Positions 25,493 to 35,744 are shown, counted from the first letter of the stretch. The stretch is DNA of 64,000 nucleotides from Alphaproteobacteria bacterium (GCA_016125455.1 WGLS01000007.1:62001-126000); one strand, 5' to 3'. A program made the numbers and translations. Notes: generated from the sequence alone by a model not told the origin.

Positions 25493-27115
25493 ATGAGTCC
25501 CACCACGCCTTTGCAGACGACTGACGCCCGCGGCGGCGATGCGCCGGAATGGTCGCAACGCCGCACATTCGCGATCATCGCGCATCCGGACGCGGGGAAA
25601 ACAACGTTGACTGAGCGCCTGCTGCACGCGGCCGGCGCCATCCGTCTCGCCGGCAACGTCAAGGCCCGCGGCGAGCGTCGGCGGACGCGGTCCGACTGGA
25701 TGGAGCTTGAACAGCAACGGGGCATCTCGGTTTCAAGTTCCGTCATGACTTTCGAGCACGATGACGTCACGTTCAATCTGCTCGATACGCCTGGCCACCA
25801 GGACTTCAGCGAGGACACCTACCGCACACTGACCGCTGTCGATTCGGCGATAATGGTGATCGACGCCGCCAAGGGCATTGAGGCCCAGACATTGAAGCTC
25901 CTCGAGGTTTGCCGGCTGAGGGACGTGCCGATCATCACGTTCATCAACAAGATCGATCGCGAGGCTCGCGACCCGTTTGAACTGCTCGACGAAATCGAAT
26001 CCGCGCTCGCGCTCGACGTGTCGCCGACGACCTGGCCGGTCGGCATGGGCGTCGACTTCTACGGCGTCTACGACATGCGGGGCCGTCATATCGAGACGTC
26101 GGCAGCCGCGCGCGGGGCGGCATGCGACACAACGCTCGATGCTTCTGATACGGACAGTCCGGCGATCTCGTCGCTGGCGCCGAATTTCATCATGGAGCCA
26201 TTCCGCGAGAATTTGGCGCTTGCGCAATCGGCTTATCCTGCGCTCGACGCAACCGCGTATCGCGAGGGGCACTTGAGCCCCGTCGTGTTCGGCAGCGCCC
26301 TGCGCGACTATGGCGTGGCGCCGCTGTTGCGCCTCCTCCTCGACATTGCGCCGCCGCCGCGCCCGCAGCCAGCGACGCCGGCGTCCGTTCGCGCCGACGA
26401 TCCGTTCGTGTCCGGCTTCGTTTTCAAGGTCCAGGCGAACATGGACCCCAACCACCGCGACCGGATCGCTTTCGTGCGGCTTTGTTCAGGCAGGTTCCGT
26501 CGCGGCATGAAGCTTCGCCTCAGCCGCACCGGTCGATCCATCGCGGTGCAGAATCCGATTTTCTTCTTCGCGCAGGAAAGGGAGCTCGCCGACGAAGCCG
26601 CGCCCGGCGACATCATTGGCATACCGAACCATGGAACGTTGCGGGTCGGCGACAGCCTGACCGAAGGCTTGGCGATCGATTTCACGGGAATTCCGAATTT
26701 TGCGCCTGAGATCCTCCGTCGAGTGCGCCTTGATGAGCCGATGCGCGCGAAGCAGCTTAACCGCGCCCTTGAGGACCTCGCCGAAGAGGGCGTGACGCAG
26801 ATCTTCCGACCGGTGATCGGGGCGCAGGCGATTGTCGGCGTCGTCGGCCAGCTGCAGCTGGACGTCCTCGCCGCCAGGCTCTCGACCGAATACAAGATAG
26901 CCGCGGGGTTCGAGCCGACTAGCTTCATGGCCGCGCGCTGGGTTTCAAGCGATAGTCCTTCGGACCTGCGCGAGTTCGCCGATCGGATGAGCCCATCCAT
27001 CGCGGAGGATCGCGACAACTCCCTCGTATTCCTTGCACGGAGCGACTGGGAGCTAGATCGGGCGATGAAGGACTGGCCCAAAATCCGCTTCGCAAAGGCG
27101 CGCGAGCGCGCGTAG
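25493..27115 (+). CDS. prfC: Peptide chain release factor 3
   Basis: Translational GTPase that recycles RF1/RF2, 540 residues from ATG 25493 (the track uses a TTG three codons earlier). G1 AIIAHPDAGKTTLTERLL, the switch region GERRRTRSDWMELEQQRGISVSSSVMTF, G3 LLDTPGHQDFSEDTYRTL and G4 FINKIDREARDP are all RF3-type, followed by domains II and III (IFRPVIGAQAIVGVVGQLQLDVLAARL). Length is usual for RF3. It stands alone, converging on the methyltransferase gene with a 6-nt gap. Confidence 0.95.
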   Translation: MSPTTPLQTTDARGGDAPEWSQRRTFAIIAHPDAGKTTLTERLLHAAGAIRLAGNVKARGERRRTRSDWMELEQQRGISVSSSVMTFEHDDVTFNLLDTPGHQDFSEDTYRTLTAVDSAIMVIDAAKGIEAQTLKLLEVCRLRDVPIITFINKIDREARDPFELLDEIESALALDVSPTTWPVGMGVDFYGVYDMRGRHIETSAAARGAACDTTLDASDTDSPAISSLAPNFIMEPFRENLALAQSAYPALDATAYREGHLSPVVFGSALRDYGVAPLLRLLLDIAPPPRPQPATPASVRADDPFVSGFVFKVQANMDPNHRDRIAFVRLCSGRFRRGMKLRLSRTGRSIAVQNPIFFFAQERELADEAAPGDIIGIPNHGTLRVGDSLTEGLAIDFTGIPNFAPEILRRVRLDEPMRAKQLNRALEDLAEEGVTQIFRPVIGAQAIVGVVGQLQLDVLAARLSTEYKIAAGFEPTSFMAARWVSSDSPSDLREFADRMSPSIAEDRDNSLVFLARSDWELDRAMKDWPKIRFAKARERA

Positions 27116-27121
27116 CCGGTT

Positions 27122-27940
27122 TCAGCTCTCCGGCGTTTCCAGCCGCCTCAGAACGGCGAGGGCCTGACCGACGCCTGAAGACGTAGACGGAATAATTTCC
27201 GCCACGTCGAAAAACGCGCCGAAGCGCCGCGCAGCGAACTCACGCGACTGGAACACGCCGATCAGGTTTGTGCCTTCGGCATAGTCCTCGCGCACGTGCG
27301 CGCCGACCGCCATCAGCGCCGCCGGCGTCAGGCCCGTATTGGCGAGTTCGGGATGGTCTTCGTCGTGGAAGGTGATCAGCGCCAGGCCGCCAGGCCGAAT
27401 GACGCGACGAAATTCCGCAAGCCATTCATCCTGGGTTGCAATCCTCAAATGCGTGAATACCGACACAAGATAAATAATGTCGACTGCGGCGTCCTCGACG
27501 TCGAGCGGGGGGTGCAGGGCGTTGCGCCGGAAATCGCCAGGAAGGTTCCGTGCGCACCAGGCGACAACCGCCGGATTGTAGTCGACGCCGGAGAGCCGGG
27601 CGTTGGTGCGCGCAGGCAGATGCCGGATGATACGCCCGACGCCGCAGCCGAAATCAAGGATCCGCCCCGCCGCAGAGAACGGAAGCCCGTTGCGCGTCGC
27701 GGCGGCGTCGAGGGCCGCCGCCGACCGCTCGCCGCCGAGCAGGAAAACGTTGGAGTCCGTATAACCGCTCGTCACGTTCACGAGGTCGATCGGCGGTATT
27801 GGAATTCCGTCTCGCGCTTCAACGACAGCCGCTTGCGGGCGACCCGTCATCGACGCGAGGAACGCACGGATCTGGAACCAGCGGCGGGCGAGCCCCGCGA
27901 CGTAGACGGCGCGTCGGACGTGGGTTTTCAGGAACGTCAT
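27122..27940 (-). CDS. Class I SAM-dependent methyltransferase
   Basis: A 272-residue methyltransferase. The SAM-binding glycine motif is ILDFGCGVGRIIRHLPA, followed by the acidic strand LSGVDYNPAVVAW and the later motif FRRVIRPGGLALITFHDEDHP. The N-terminal 60 residues are basic with no clear TM. The substrate is not evident; SGYTDSNVFLLGGE before the SAM domain is a feature of some glycan- or lipid-linked methyltransferases, which is only suggestive. It follows mscL on the same strand after a strong 12-bp inverted repeat, so it is probably a separate unit. Confidence 0.8.
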   Translation of the reverse strand: MTFLKTHVRRAVYVAGLARRWFQIRAFLASMTGRPQAAVVEARDGIPIPPIDLVNVTSGYTDSNVFLLGGERSAAALDAAATRNGLPFSAAGRILDFGCGVGRIIRHLPARTNARLSGVDYNPAVVAWCARNLPGDFRRNALHPPLDVEDAAVDIIYLVSVFTHLRIATQDEWLAEFRRVIRPGGLALITFHDEDHPELANTGLTPAALMAVGAHVREDYAEGTNLIGVFQSREFAARRFGAFFDVAEIIPSTSSGVGQALAVLRRLETPES

Positions 27941-27975
27941 GCTGGCCGGACTTAGACCCCGTCTTTCGCGAAATG

Positions 27976-28016
27976 TCGACGCCGCAGGGCGATCCGGCCG
28001 GCCGCTGCGGCGTCGA
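27976..28016. repeat. Strong 12-bp inverted repeat between mscL and the methyltransferase
   Basis: TCGACGCCGCAG and CTGCGGCGTCGA form a perfect 12-bp stem around a 17-nt loop. It lies downstream of the mscL stop on its strand. There is no run of T after the stem, so it is not a canonical intrinsic terminator; it may mark an mRNA 3' end or attenuate read-through into the methyltransferase gene. Confidence 0.55.
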
Positions 28017-28038
28017 ATTCGTCTGGTCGCTCAGCGCC

Positions 28039-28443
28039 TCAGGCGCGCGCCTTCAGCGCGTCGCGGATTTCCTCGAGCAGGACTTCCTGACGCGGCGGCG
28101 CCGGCGGCGCGGCGGGCGCCTCTTCGGCCTTTTTCTTCAGCTGGTTCATGCCCTTGACGAGCATGAAGACTGCCCAGGCGACGATCAGGAATGAAATGAT
28201 GTTGTTGATGAACAGGCCAACATTCATCGTCACCGCTTCGGTGTCGGCGGTGGCCGCCTTCAGGGTCAGGCCAATATTTGAAAAGTCTATCCCGCCAGTG
28301 AGCAGGCCGATCGGCGGCATGATGATGTCGTTGACGAGCGACTGCACAATTGTGCCGAAGGCCCCGCCGATGATGATGCCGACGGCCATGTCGACCATGT
28401 TGCCCTTGATGGCGAATTCCTTGAACTCGTCGATGATGCCCAT
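28039..28443 (-). CDS. mscL: Large-conductance mechanosensitive channel
   Basis: Homopentameric inner-membrane emergency valve for hypo-osmotic shock, 134 residues. N-terminal [48 protein letters not shown] contains the amphipathic helix and pore-lining TM1; TM2 is [23 protein letters not shown]; a charged C-terminal helix follows an Ala/Pro linker. ATG at 28443. Confidence 0.96.
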   Translation of the reverse strand: MGIIDEFKEFAIKGNMVDMAVGIIIGGAFGTIVQSLVNDIIMPPIGLLTGGIDFSNIGLTLKAATADTEAVTMNVGLFINNIISFLIVAWAVFMLVKGMNQLKKKAEEAPAAPPAPPRQEVLLEEIRDALKARA

Positions 28444-28627
28444 ATCGGCGCCTTTCTTAATCGGATGACGGTCTGAAAACGGCGCAAGCGGAAATTGCCG
28501 CGCCGCACCATTACTGCCGCGGTTTGACGATCAGGAAAAGCGACAAACGCACAAGAACGACGTCGGCGCGCACTCGGGCGCTGCAACCGAACGGCGCGAT
28601 CCGCAAGGTCGCGAGCCAGCGCGTCGA

Positions 28628-29188
28628 TCAGCTGCAGGCTTCTTCCGCGCGCTCGACAGCCTTTGTCAGGCCGCGCAACGAAATGACGTAGTTGGTCGCC
28701 GTGCCGCGACTGGACACGGCGCTGATGCGCATGTCAGCGCCGCGACGCATCGCCGACAACAGGCTGCGCTCATCGTCGGCGCCTTCGACGAAGGCCTCGT
28801 TCTCGCTGGAGAACATAGTCCACTTCTCGGAGCCAATGCGCACCGTCGGGGCCGGGGCGTCCTTGAGATTGTAGCCGGTCATCAGGCTTGGCTGGTTCTT
28901 GGCCGCGCCCGAGGCCCAATTGGCGATCAGGAAAAAGATGTTTCCGTGCCGCACCGACGAGGGCGATTTTTCCTTGGCCTCGGTTGCGGCGAAGCAAATC
29001 TTTTCGCCGTTCACCTCGCGAACGAAAACGCTCCAGTCACGATACGTCGCGACCGCCTGCGGCTCTTCCGCCGCGGCGGGCGTCATCGTCGCGCCGAACG
29101 TCGCCACAGACAGGCCGGCAAGCGCCAAGGCGCGCCTCGCGCTGGCCGGCAAGCAAAATCCCGAAATCGAATGGGGCGTCAAATGCAT
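28628..29188 (-). CDS. Invasion-associated locus B (IalB) family secreted protein
   Basis: A 186-residue periplasmic protein. After a signal peptide (SARRALALAGLSVATFGATMTPAAAEE) comes the IalB pattern: YRDWSVFVREVNGEKICFAATEAKEKSPSSVRHGNIFFLIANWASGAAKNQPSLMTGYNLK and later FVEGADDERSLLSAMRRGADMRISAVSSRGTATNYVISLRGLTKAVERAEEAC. The two Cys (ICFAA and the C-terminal EACS) probably form a disulfide. The family is widespread in alphaproteobacteria; its biochemical role is unclear. Confidence 0.87.
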   Translation of the reverse strand: MHLTPHSISGFCLPASARRALALAGLSVATFGATMTPAAAEEPQAVATYRDWSVFVREVNGEKICFAATEAKEKSPSSVRHGNIFFLIANWASGAAKNQPSLMTGYNLKDAPAPTVRIGSEKWTMFSSENEAFVEGADDERSLLSAMRRGADMRISAVSSRGTATNYVISLRGLTKAVERAEEACS

Positions 29189-29405
29189 TGGACCGTCGCT
29201 CCCTCACTTAACCCATGCGCCCGGCAGTCTTCCCTCACGTCGGCGTGCGCCGCAACCGACCGCCGGTTTCTTGCGACGCCGCGCTGATCGACAGCGGCGG
29301 GCCCTTGATCCGCCGGGTTCGCCGCCCGATGCGATCCAATTGCGCCCAAAGCCGGCCTAAGCCATAACCCAGCGCGATTTAAGAACGAGCGAACGGAGAC
29401 CGCCG

Positions 29406-32081
29406 ATGATACCCGGACAGGATACGTTGAAGGTAAAGAAAACCCTAACGGCTGGCGACGCGACTTACGAGATTTTCAGCCTGAAGGCGGCGGAAAAGCA
29501 CATTGGCGACATCTCCCGTTTGCCGTTTTCGCTGAAGGTTTTGCTCGAGAACCTGCTGCGTTTCGAAGATGGCCGGTCCGTCGTCGTTGACGACATAAAG
29601 GCGTTTGCGGCGTGGCTGAAGGACGGTCGCGTAGACCGTGAAATCGCCTATCGCCCGGCGCGCGTCCTCATGCAGGACTTCACGGGGGTTCCCGCAGTCG
29701 TTGACCTTGCCGCAATGCGCGACGCCATGAAGTCGCTGGGCCAGGACCCGGAGAAGATAAATCCGCTCGCGCCCGTCGATCTTGTGATCGATCACTCGGT
29801 GATGGTCGATTATTTTGGCGACGCCAATGCATTCGGGATGAATGTGGCGCGCGAGTATGAGCGCAATGGCGAGCGCTATGAGTTCCTGAAATGGGGCCAG
29901 CGGGCATTCGACAATTTCCGCGTGGTGCCGCCCGGCACCGGCATCTGCCACCAGGTGAACCTCGAGTATCTGGCGCAGACGGTGTGGACCGCCGACTACA
30001 ACGGCGCGACCTACGCCTATCCGGACACTCTCGTCGGCACCGACAGCCACACGACAATGGTCAACGGCCTTTCCGTGCTCGGCTGGGGCGTCGGCGGCAT
30101 CGAAGCGGAAGCGGCTATGCTCGGCCAGCCGGTATCGATGCTGATCCCGGAAGTCGTCGGCTTCAAGATGACGGGCAAGCTGCCCGAAGGCGCGACGGCG
30201 ACCGACCTTGTGCTGACGGTCACGCAGATGCTGCGCGCGAGGGGCGTCGTCGGAAAGTTCGTCGAGTTCTATGGACCCGGCCTCGACCATCTCACGCTCG
30301 AAGACCAGGCGACGATCTCGAACATGGCGCCGGAATACGGCGCGACATGCGGCTTTTTCCCGGTCGACGCGGAAACGATCCGTTATCTGAAAGCCACCGG
30401 GCGCAGCCCGGCGCGCGTCGCCCTCGTAGAGGCGTACGCGAAGGAGCAAGGCATGTGGCGCGACTCTTCGACGCCGGATCCGGTGTTTACCGACACCCTG
30501 GAGCTTGATCTCGCGACCGTCGGACCGTCGCTCGCCGGACCGAAGCGGCCGCAGGACCGGGTCGTGCTGAAGGACATGCCGAAGGCTTTTGCGACGGCGC
30601 TCGACAAGGAATACGGCCTCGCCAGCGAAGCCGGCAAGCGCGTTAAGGTCGAGGGCGAAAACTTTGACATCGGCCATGGCGACGTCGCGATTGCAGCGAT
30701 TACGTCGTGCACGAACACATCGAATCCGTCTGTGCTTGTCGCGGCGGGCCTTGTGGCGCGCAACGCGGTCGCGCGAGGCATGAAAGTGAAACCCTGGGTC
30801 AAGACCTCCCTCGCTCCGGGTTCGCAGGTCGTGACCGATTATCTCAACAAGGCCGGCCTGCAGGATGATCTCGACGCCCTTGGCTTCAATCTCGTCGGTT
30901 ATGGCTGCACGACGTGCATTGGCAATTCCGGGCCATTGCCGCCGGCAATCTCGGAGGCCGTCAACAAGAACAATCTTGCCGTCGCGAGCGTGCTGTCCGG
31001 CAACCGCAACTTCGAGGGCCGCGTTTCCGCCGACGTGCGGGCGAACTTTCTCGCCTCGCCGCCGCTCGTCGTCGCCTACGCCATCGCCGGCTCGGTCAAT
31101 ATCAACCTTGCGACCGACCCGATTGGCGAGGACGACAAGGGCGCGAAAGTCTATCTCAAGGACATCTGGCCGTCGAACCACGAGATCGCTGAGATCGTCC
31201 GCGCGAACGTGACGGCGGAAATGTTCGCCAGTCGGTATGCGGATGTCTTCAAGGGCGACAAGGATTGGCGCGGGATCGAAACCTCCGACGCCCAGACCTA
31301 CAACTGGCCAGCCTCAACCTATGTGGCAAACCCGCCCTATTTCACGGGGATGAAGGCCGCGCCGGAACCTCTGAAGCCGATCGCGAACGCGCGCATTCTC
31401 GCGCTGTTCAAGGATTCCATCACGACGGACCACATCTCGCCCGCGGGCTCCATCAAGGCCGAAGGGCCGGCCGGCGAATACCTTCAGGCCCACCAGGTGC
31501 CGATCTCGGAATTCAACTCGTTCGGGTCGCGCCGCGGCAACCATGAAGTGATGATGCGCGGGACGTTCGCAAACATCCGCATCAAGAATCAAATGCTGGA
31601 AGGCGTCGAAGGCGGCTACACGCGGCATATTCCGTCAGGGGAGCAAATGTCGATCTACGACGCCGCCATGAAGTACAAGGCCGACGGAACGCCGCTCATC
31701 GTCATCGCGGGCAAGGAATACGGCACCGGTTCGTCGCGCGACTGGGCCGCGAAAGGCACAATCCTTCTGGGCGTGCGCGCGGTGATCGCCGAGAGCTTCG
31801 AGCGCATCCACCGCTCGAATCTCGTCGGGATGGGCGTTTTGCCGTTGGAGTTGACGGACGGCGATTCATGGTCCTCGCTCGGCCTCAAAGGCGACGAGGA
31901 ACTCACCATTCACGGCGTCGAGGACGTCAGCCCCCGCGCTAACCTGCGCGTCACGATCGAGTACGCCGACGGGACGACCACCGACATCAAGGTCCTTGCA
32001 CGGATCGACACCGCCGACGAGCTCGACTATTATCGGCACGGCGGCATCCTGCACTACGTCATCAGGAAACTGGCGGCGTAG
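29406..32081 (+). CDS. acnA: Aconitate hydratase A
   Basis: TCA-cycle enzyme converting citrate to isocitrate, 891 residues. The three [4Fe-4S] cysteine ligands are in [12 protein letters not shown] and [15 protein letters not shown]. Substrate motifs include [32 protein letters not shown] and the C-terminal swivel domain with [46 protein letters not shown] at 29406 preceded by ACGGAGA. Stands alone, with 217 nt upstream to the ialB-like gene and no obvious iron-responsive site recognised. Confidence 0.97.
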   Translation: MIPGQDTLKVKKTLTAGDATYEIFSLKAAEKHIGDISRLPFSLKVLLENLLRFEDGRSVVVDDIKAFAAWLKDGRVDREIAYRPARVLMQDFTGVPAVVDLAAMRDAMKSLGQDPEKINPLAPVDLVIDHSVMVDYFGDANAFGMNVAREYERNGERYEFLKWGQRAFDNFRVVPPGTGICHQVNLEYLAQTVWTADYNGATYAYPDTLVGTDSHTTMVNGLSVLGWGVGGIEAEAAMLGQPVSMLIPEVVGFKMTGKLPEGATATDLVLTVTQMLRARGVVGKFVEFYGPGLDHLTLEDQATISNMAPEYGATCGFFPVDAETIRYLKATGRSPARVALVEAYAKEQGMWRDSSTPDPVFTDTLELDLATVGPSLAGPKRPQDRVVLKDMPKAFATALDKEYGLASEAGKRVKVEGENFDIGHGDVAIAAITSCTNTSNPSVLVAAGLVARNAVARGMKVKPWVKTSLAPGSQVVTDYLNKAGLQDDLDALGFNLVGYGCTTCIGNSGPLPPAISEAVNKNNLAVASVLSGNRNFEGRVSADVRANFLASPPLVVAYAIAGSVNINLATDPIGEDDKGAKVYLKDIWPSNHEIAEIVRANVTAEMFASRYADVFKGDKDWRGIETSDAQTYNWPASTYVANPPYFTGMKAAPEPLKPIANARILALFKDSITTDHISPAGSIKAEGPAGEYLQAHQVPISEFNSFGSRRGNHEVMMRGTFANIRIKNQMLEGVEGGYTRHIPSGEQMSIYDAAMKYKADGTPLIVIAGKEYGTGSSRDWAAKGTILLGVRAVIAESFERIHRSNLVGMGVLPLELTDGDSWSSLGLKGDEELTIHGVEDVSPRANLRVTIEYADGTTTDIKVLARIDTADELDYYRHGGILHYVIRKLAA

Positions 32082-32306
32082 GGCCGTGACGGCCCAGCGC
32101 CAAATGGAGCTCTTGGGCGCCGATTTGGCTCTTCGGCGTCGCGACCGCTTCGCTTCTTGACGGGGGCGCCTCGCAGATCAGGGCCGGGCGCAATGGAAGG
32201 CGTAAAAATAGTGCCCTCGGGGAATAACCGGCGGATCCATGTGGCGCCTGGCGTTCCACCTCAAAGCACAGTAGTTTTCGTCAGTGTTCGTAATAAGGAG
32301 TTTCGA

Positions 32307-32855
32307 ATGTCCATGCGTAAATTTGGTTTGTTGCTTGTTGCTTCACTGATTGCTTCGCCCGCCGTCGCGCAAAAGGACGAGAAACACGAATTTACCTGGG
32401 AAGGCGCGGCCCATGACGCCGAGTATCGTGCGATTGTCGACGCCACGATCGCTGAAGCCATATCGAGCGGCCTTGTCAAATCGCCGCGGTGCGCATACGA
32501 CGACGACGCCTTTCAACCGAAAGTCTATGACAAGTTCCGCAAGAGGAACAAGTTGGACGCCAATGTGTTACTTTACGCGGCGACATGTGAGTTCGAAGGT
32601 GATCGAATCTGCGAAGTGTCGTCCTTCTCCGGAGAGGAGAAGTGCTATTCCGGCGATGCAACGATAGTCTTTGACCGTATCACATTCAGAAAAGATGGCG
32701 TTTCAGCAACCGCAAAAACAGCGTTTGTCTTCTTTGCTTCCGACCGGGAGCTCAAGTCCATCTCGAACATATTTGGTTACGAATTCAATCTGGCCAAGGC
32801 TGAGGCAGGCTGGCGTGCTATTGACCGGCGCTTCACCGGCATGGCCGACCTCTAG
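32307..32855 (+). CDS. Secreted protein of unknown function
   Basis: A 182-residue protein from ATG 32307, which has AAGGAG six bases upstream; the track start is 50 codons too early. Signal peptide MSMRKFGLLLVASLIASPAVAQ. The mature part has four cysteines, CAYDDD, CEFEGDRICEVSSFSGEEKC, and ends GWRAIDRRFTGMADL. I recognise no family. GC content is visibly lower than in acnA and the downstream genes. No obvious operon partner. Confidence 0.65.
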   Translation: MSMRKFGLLLVASLIASPAVAQKDEKHEFTWEGAAHDAEYRAIVDATIAEAISSGLVKSPRCAYDDDAFQPKVYDKFRKRNKLDANVLLYAATCEFEGDRICEVSSFSGEEKCYSGDATIVFDRITFRKDGVSATAKTAFVFFASDRELKSISNIFGYEFNLAKAEAGWRAIDRRFTGMADL

Positions 32856-32890
32856 CTGGCGTCCCATAAGTCGACGATAGGCGCCTGCCG

Positions 32891-33472
32891 CTATATCCGC
32901 TCGTAAACCACGCGATAGAACTTCGCCCAGGTTTCGCCGCCGTCCACGGATTGGTCGACGAACATTTCGCGCCGATTGCCTGCGACGGGAATGCGCAGGC
33001 GAAAATTCATCTTGCGGCCGTCGCCGAGGGGAAAGCTCGTGTCCGCGCGCAGGTTTGTCACGATGAGTACGCCTTCCTCGATATTGCCTTCATAGATGTC
33101 CATGAGGCCGAACGTGTCGTCGAGGACGGCGAGCCGGTAGACATTCTTGTACTGATCGAATGAGAAATCCGTCTTCAGGGCGAAGCCGTCGCCTTCGAGC
33201 GTCGCTTCGTGGACTTCCGAGAGTACGAGGCCGCGCAGGCCGTTAGCGAAGGACTGGCGATAGACCGTGCGGTTCGTCCATTCGCCTTCCGGCCCCGCCA
33301 TCTCCGAGGTGACGCGCCAGGCGCCGAGCATGCCATCAAGCTGCGCCACGGCTGCGAACGGCGCCCGCGCCGTCTCCGGCATGCCTTCGGGAAAATCAGC
33401 GGCGCCTTCCGCTCTCGCTGCGGCGCATAGGGTCATCGCTGCGAAGCATGCAGCAACCGTCGCTTTTCTCAT
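32891..33472 (-). CDS. Secreted DUF1579/lipocalin-like protein
   Basis: A 193-residue secreted protein (signal peptide MRKATVAACFAAMTLCAAARA). The beta-rich body has AQLDGMLGAWRVTSEMAGPEGEW near the start and DQSVDGGETWAKFYRVVYERI at the end, the pattern seen in DUF1579-type lipocalin-like folds (GxW near the N-terminus, DGGxTW...YxR near the C-terminus). Ligand unknown. It lies downstream of the acyl-CoA dehydrogenase but is separated from it by the terminator at 33610-33641. Confidence 0.65.
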   Translation of the reverse strand: MRKATVAACFAAMTLCAAARAEGAADFPEGMPETARAPFAAVAQLDGMLGAWRVTSEMAGPEGEWTNRTVYRQSFANGLRGLVLSEVHEATLEGDGFALKTDFSFDQYKNVYRLAVLDDTFGLMDIYEGNIEEGVLIVTNLRADTSFPLGDGRKMNFRLRIPVAGNRREMFVDQSVDGGETWAKFYRVVYERI

Positions 33473-33609
33473 GGATCAGGATCCCGGATTTCCAATGCAC
33501 GCGGAACCTTGGGGTGGCGGCGCGGCGACCGCGAGGGTCGTTGCGGCCGGCCGACCGCTTTTCGGGACGGAACGATCCGCGACGGTCAGGGCAGGTCCGC
33601 AACCTTGGA

Positions 33610-33641
33610 GACAAGAAAGGCCGCCCGTCGCCCGGGCGGCC
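33610..33641 (-). terminator. Intrinsic terminator of the acyl-CoA dehydrogenase gene
   Basis: On the minus strand a perfect 9-bp GC stem (GGCCGCCCG / CGGGCGGCC, 5-nt loop) is followed by TTTCTTGTCT, 34 nt after the acyl-CoA dehydrogenase stop codon. This is the clearest rho-independent terminator in the window. Confidence 0.75.
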
Positions 33642-33674
33642 AGGCTGCCATATGCGTTCCGGCGAAGCGACGCG

Positions 33675-35477
33675 TCAACTCGCCATGAACGCCTCGGCTT
33701 TCATCGCCATCAACGGCTCGGCGCCCGACTTCAGTTTCAGGAGCGAGGACTTCGCGTCCGGCAATATGCGTTCGAGGAAGATCCGTCCTGTGATCAGTTT
33801 GTTCTCGAAGAACGATTTGTCGCCGCCCTCGCCGCGAGCGGCGATCGCCGCCCTGGCGAGCTGCGCCCAGCCATGGGCAAGGCAGGTGAGCGAAAACAGG
33901 GTCAGATAGTCCACCGACGACGCGCCGGCATTGTCCGGGTTGGCGAAGGCGTTCTGCATCAGCCACTGCGTTGCATCGACAAGGTCGGCCTTGGCGGAGA
34001 CAAGGCCGTCAATATAAGGCTTCAGCTCCGCGTCGGCGCCGGCGTGATCTGCGATGAACTCGTCGAGTTCGCCGAAGTAGGCCTGGATCGCGCGCCCGCC
34101 CTCGCGAGGCAGCTTGCGGCCGACAAGGTCGAGGGCCTGGATGCCGTTGGCGCCTTCATAGATCATCGCGATACGCGCATCACGGACGAACTGCTCCATG
34201 CCCCATTCCTGGGTATAGCCGGAACCGCCGAGCACCTGCAGCGCCGTCGACGCGTGCCAGAAACCACGATCCGTGAGATACGCCTTCAGCGCCGGCGTCA
34301 TCAGTCCGAGAATATCGTCCGCCTTGCGACGGGTTTCGTCGTCTTCGGACTTCGCATGCAGGTCCGCCTGCAGCGCCGCCCAGAGCATCCAGGCGCGCCC
34401 GCCCTCGATCGTCGCGCGCTGCTCCAGCAGCATTCGCCTTACGTCCGGATGGACGATGATCGGGTCGGCTGGCTTTTCCGGCGCTTTCGTTCCTGTCAGC
34501 GACCGGCCCTGCAGTCGCTCGTTCGCGTACGTTGCGGCGTTCTGGTACGATACTTCGGAGATCGCAAGCCCCTGCACAGCGACGCCGAGGCGCGCTTCAT
34601 TCATCATCACGAACATGGCGTTGAGCCCGCGGTTCTCCTCGCCGACGAGCCAGCCCGTCGCCTCGTCATAGTTCATGACGCAAGTGGCGTTGCCGTGAAT
34701 GCCCATTTTCTCTTCGAGGCCGCCGCACTGAACCGCATTTCGCTCCCCAAGCGATCCGTCATCCCCGACGAAGTATTTCGGCACGACAAAAAGCGAAATG
34801 CCCTTCACGCCCTCTGGCGCGCCTTCGATCCGGGCAAGGACGAGGTGGATGATGTTTTCGACGAGGTCATGCTCGCCAGCCGAAATCCATATCTTCTGCC
34901 CACTGATTTTATAGGAGCCGTCGCCCTGGGGCGCGGCCTTGGCGCGCAACAGTCCAAGGTCGGTGCCGCAATGCGGCTCGGTGAGGTTCATCGTGCCGCC
35001 CCACTCGCCGGAGATCATTTTCGGCAGGTACCGGCGCTTCAGTTCTTCCGAGCCGTGGGCGTGCAGCGCGTTCGCCGCGCCGGCGGCAAGGCCCGGGTAC
35101 ATCCCGAACGCCATGTTGGCGCCCGAGATCATCTCGTTCAGCGCCATCGCAATGACGAATGGCAGGCCCTGGCCGCCATAATCTGGGTCAAACGCGATGC
35201 CGTTCCACCCGCCTTCGCGGAACTGATTGTAGGCGTCCTTGAACCCCGTCGGCGTCGTCACCGAGCCATCGTCGTGACGCTTGCAACCCTCGCGGTCGCC
35301 GACCTTGTTCAGCGGATGCAGCACCTCGGACGCGAGCTTGCCGCCTTCCTCCAGGATCGCCTCAATGGTTTCGGCGGTCGCATCAGCGAATCCCGGTAGG
35401 TTCGAATATTTATGGATATTCAGCACGTCGTTAATCACGAACGACATGTCTTTGACTGGCGGGGTGTAGGTGGTCAT
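33675..35477 (-). CDS. Acyl-CoA dehydrogenase (long form with C-terminal extension)
   Basis: FAD enzyme oxidising acyl-CoA thioesters, 600 residues from ATG 35477 (GGAGAGGAAA immediately upstream). Core motifs: MNLTEPHCGTDLG, YKISGQKIWISAGEHD, GQSLTGTKAPEK-type linker, LQVLGGSGYTQEWGMEQFVRDARIAMIYEGANGIQALDLVGRKL with the usual catalytic Glu in YEG. The N- and C-terminal extensions match the roughly 600-residue class that includes DmdC (3-methylmercaptopropionyl-CoA dehydrogenase) and related fatty-acyl enzymes; substrate cannot be settled. It is monocistronic, with an upstream palindrome and a downstream terminator. Confidence 0.9.
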   Translation of the reverse strand: MTTYTPPVKDMSFVINDVLNIHKYSNLPGFADATAETIEAILEEGGKLASEVLHPLNKVGDREGCKRHDDGSVTTPTGFKDAYNQFREGGWNGIAFDPDYGGQGLPFVIAMALNEMISGANMAFGMYPGLAAGAANALHAHGSEELKRRYLPKMISGEWGGTMNLTEPHCGTDLGLLRAKAAPQGDGSYKISGQKIWISAGEHDLVENIIHLVLARIEGAPEGVKGISLFVVPKYFVGDDGSLGERNAVQCGGLEEKMGIHGNATCVMNYDEATGWLVGEENRGLNAMFVMMNEARLGVAVQGLAISEVSYQNAATYANERLQGRSLTGTKAPEKPADPIIVHPDVRRMLLEQRATIEGGRAWMLWAALQADLHAKSEDDETRRKADDILGLMTPALKAYLTDRGFWHASTALQVLGGSGYTQEWGMEQFVRDARIAMIYEGANGIQALDLVGRKLPREGGRAIQAYFGELDEFIADHAGADAELKPYIDGLVSAKADLVDATQWLMQNAFANPDNAGASSVDYLTLFSLTCLAHGWAQLARAAIAARGEGGDKSFFENKLITGRIFLERILPDAKSSLLKLKSGAEPLMAMKAEAFMAS

Positions 35478-35605
35478 TTTCCTCTCCGACATTGGCCGTC
35501 AGGCGCGCCAGCATTACGCGGCCCGCGTTTCTGAATCGCCAAGCCCGCCCGTGCCCCGGTCATTTTTGCCTGCCGGAGCGGACGGCCCGACGATGTTGAC
35601 AACAT

Positions 35606-35625
35606 TTTAGGGCAACCGCCCTAAA
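35606..35625. promoter_or_regulatory. Perfect palindrome TTTAGGGC-N4-GCCCTAAA, candidate operator
   Basis: Two 8-bp arms with a 4-nt spacer (TTTAGGGCAACCGCCCTAAA), 129 nt upstream of the acyl-CoA dehydrogenase ATG. Without a following T-run it is more likely an operator for a dimeric repressor than a terminator. The cognate regulator is not identifiable here. Confidence 0.5.
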
Positions 35626-35744
35626 CAATCAATTGACCCTGCGCGCCGACGTCGAAGGACCGGTCGCCGGCGGAGGTCGCTCGCGGCGCCCTGAGGTATT
35701 TCCACAACACAAGTCATAAGGGTTTGCGCCGGGCGCGAACCAGC

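Noticed and set aside
29445-31181. 578-residue minus-strand ORF
   Set aside because: Antisense to acnA; its Arg-rich, low-information translation is typical of shadow frames.
33267-35399. 710-residue plus-strand ORF
   Set aside because: It lies antisense to the acyl-CoA dehydrogenase, has no family pattern, and is the usual GC-rich mirror ORF of a real gene.
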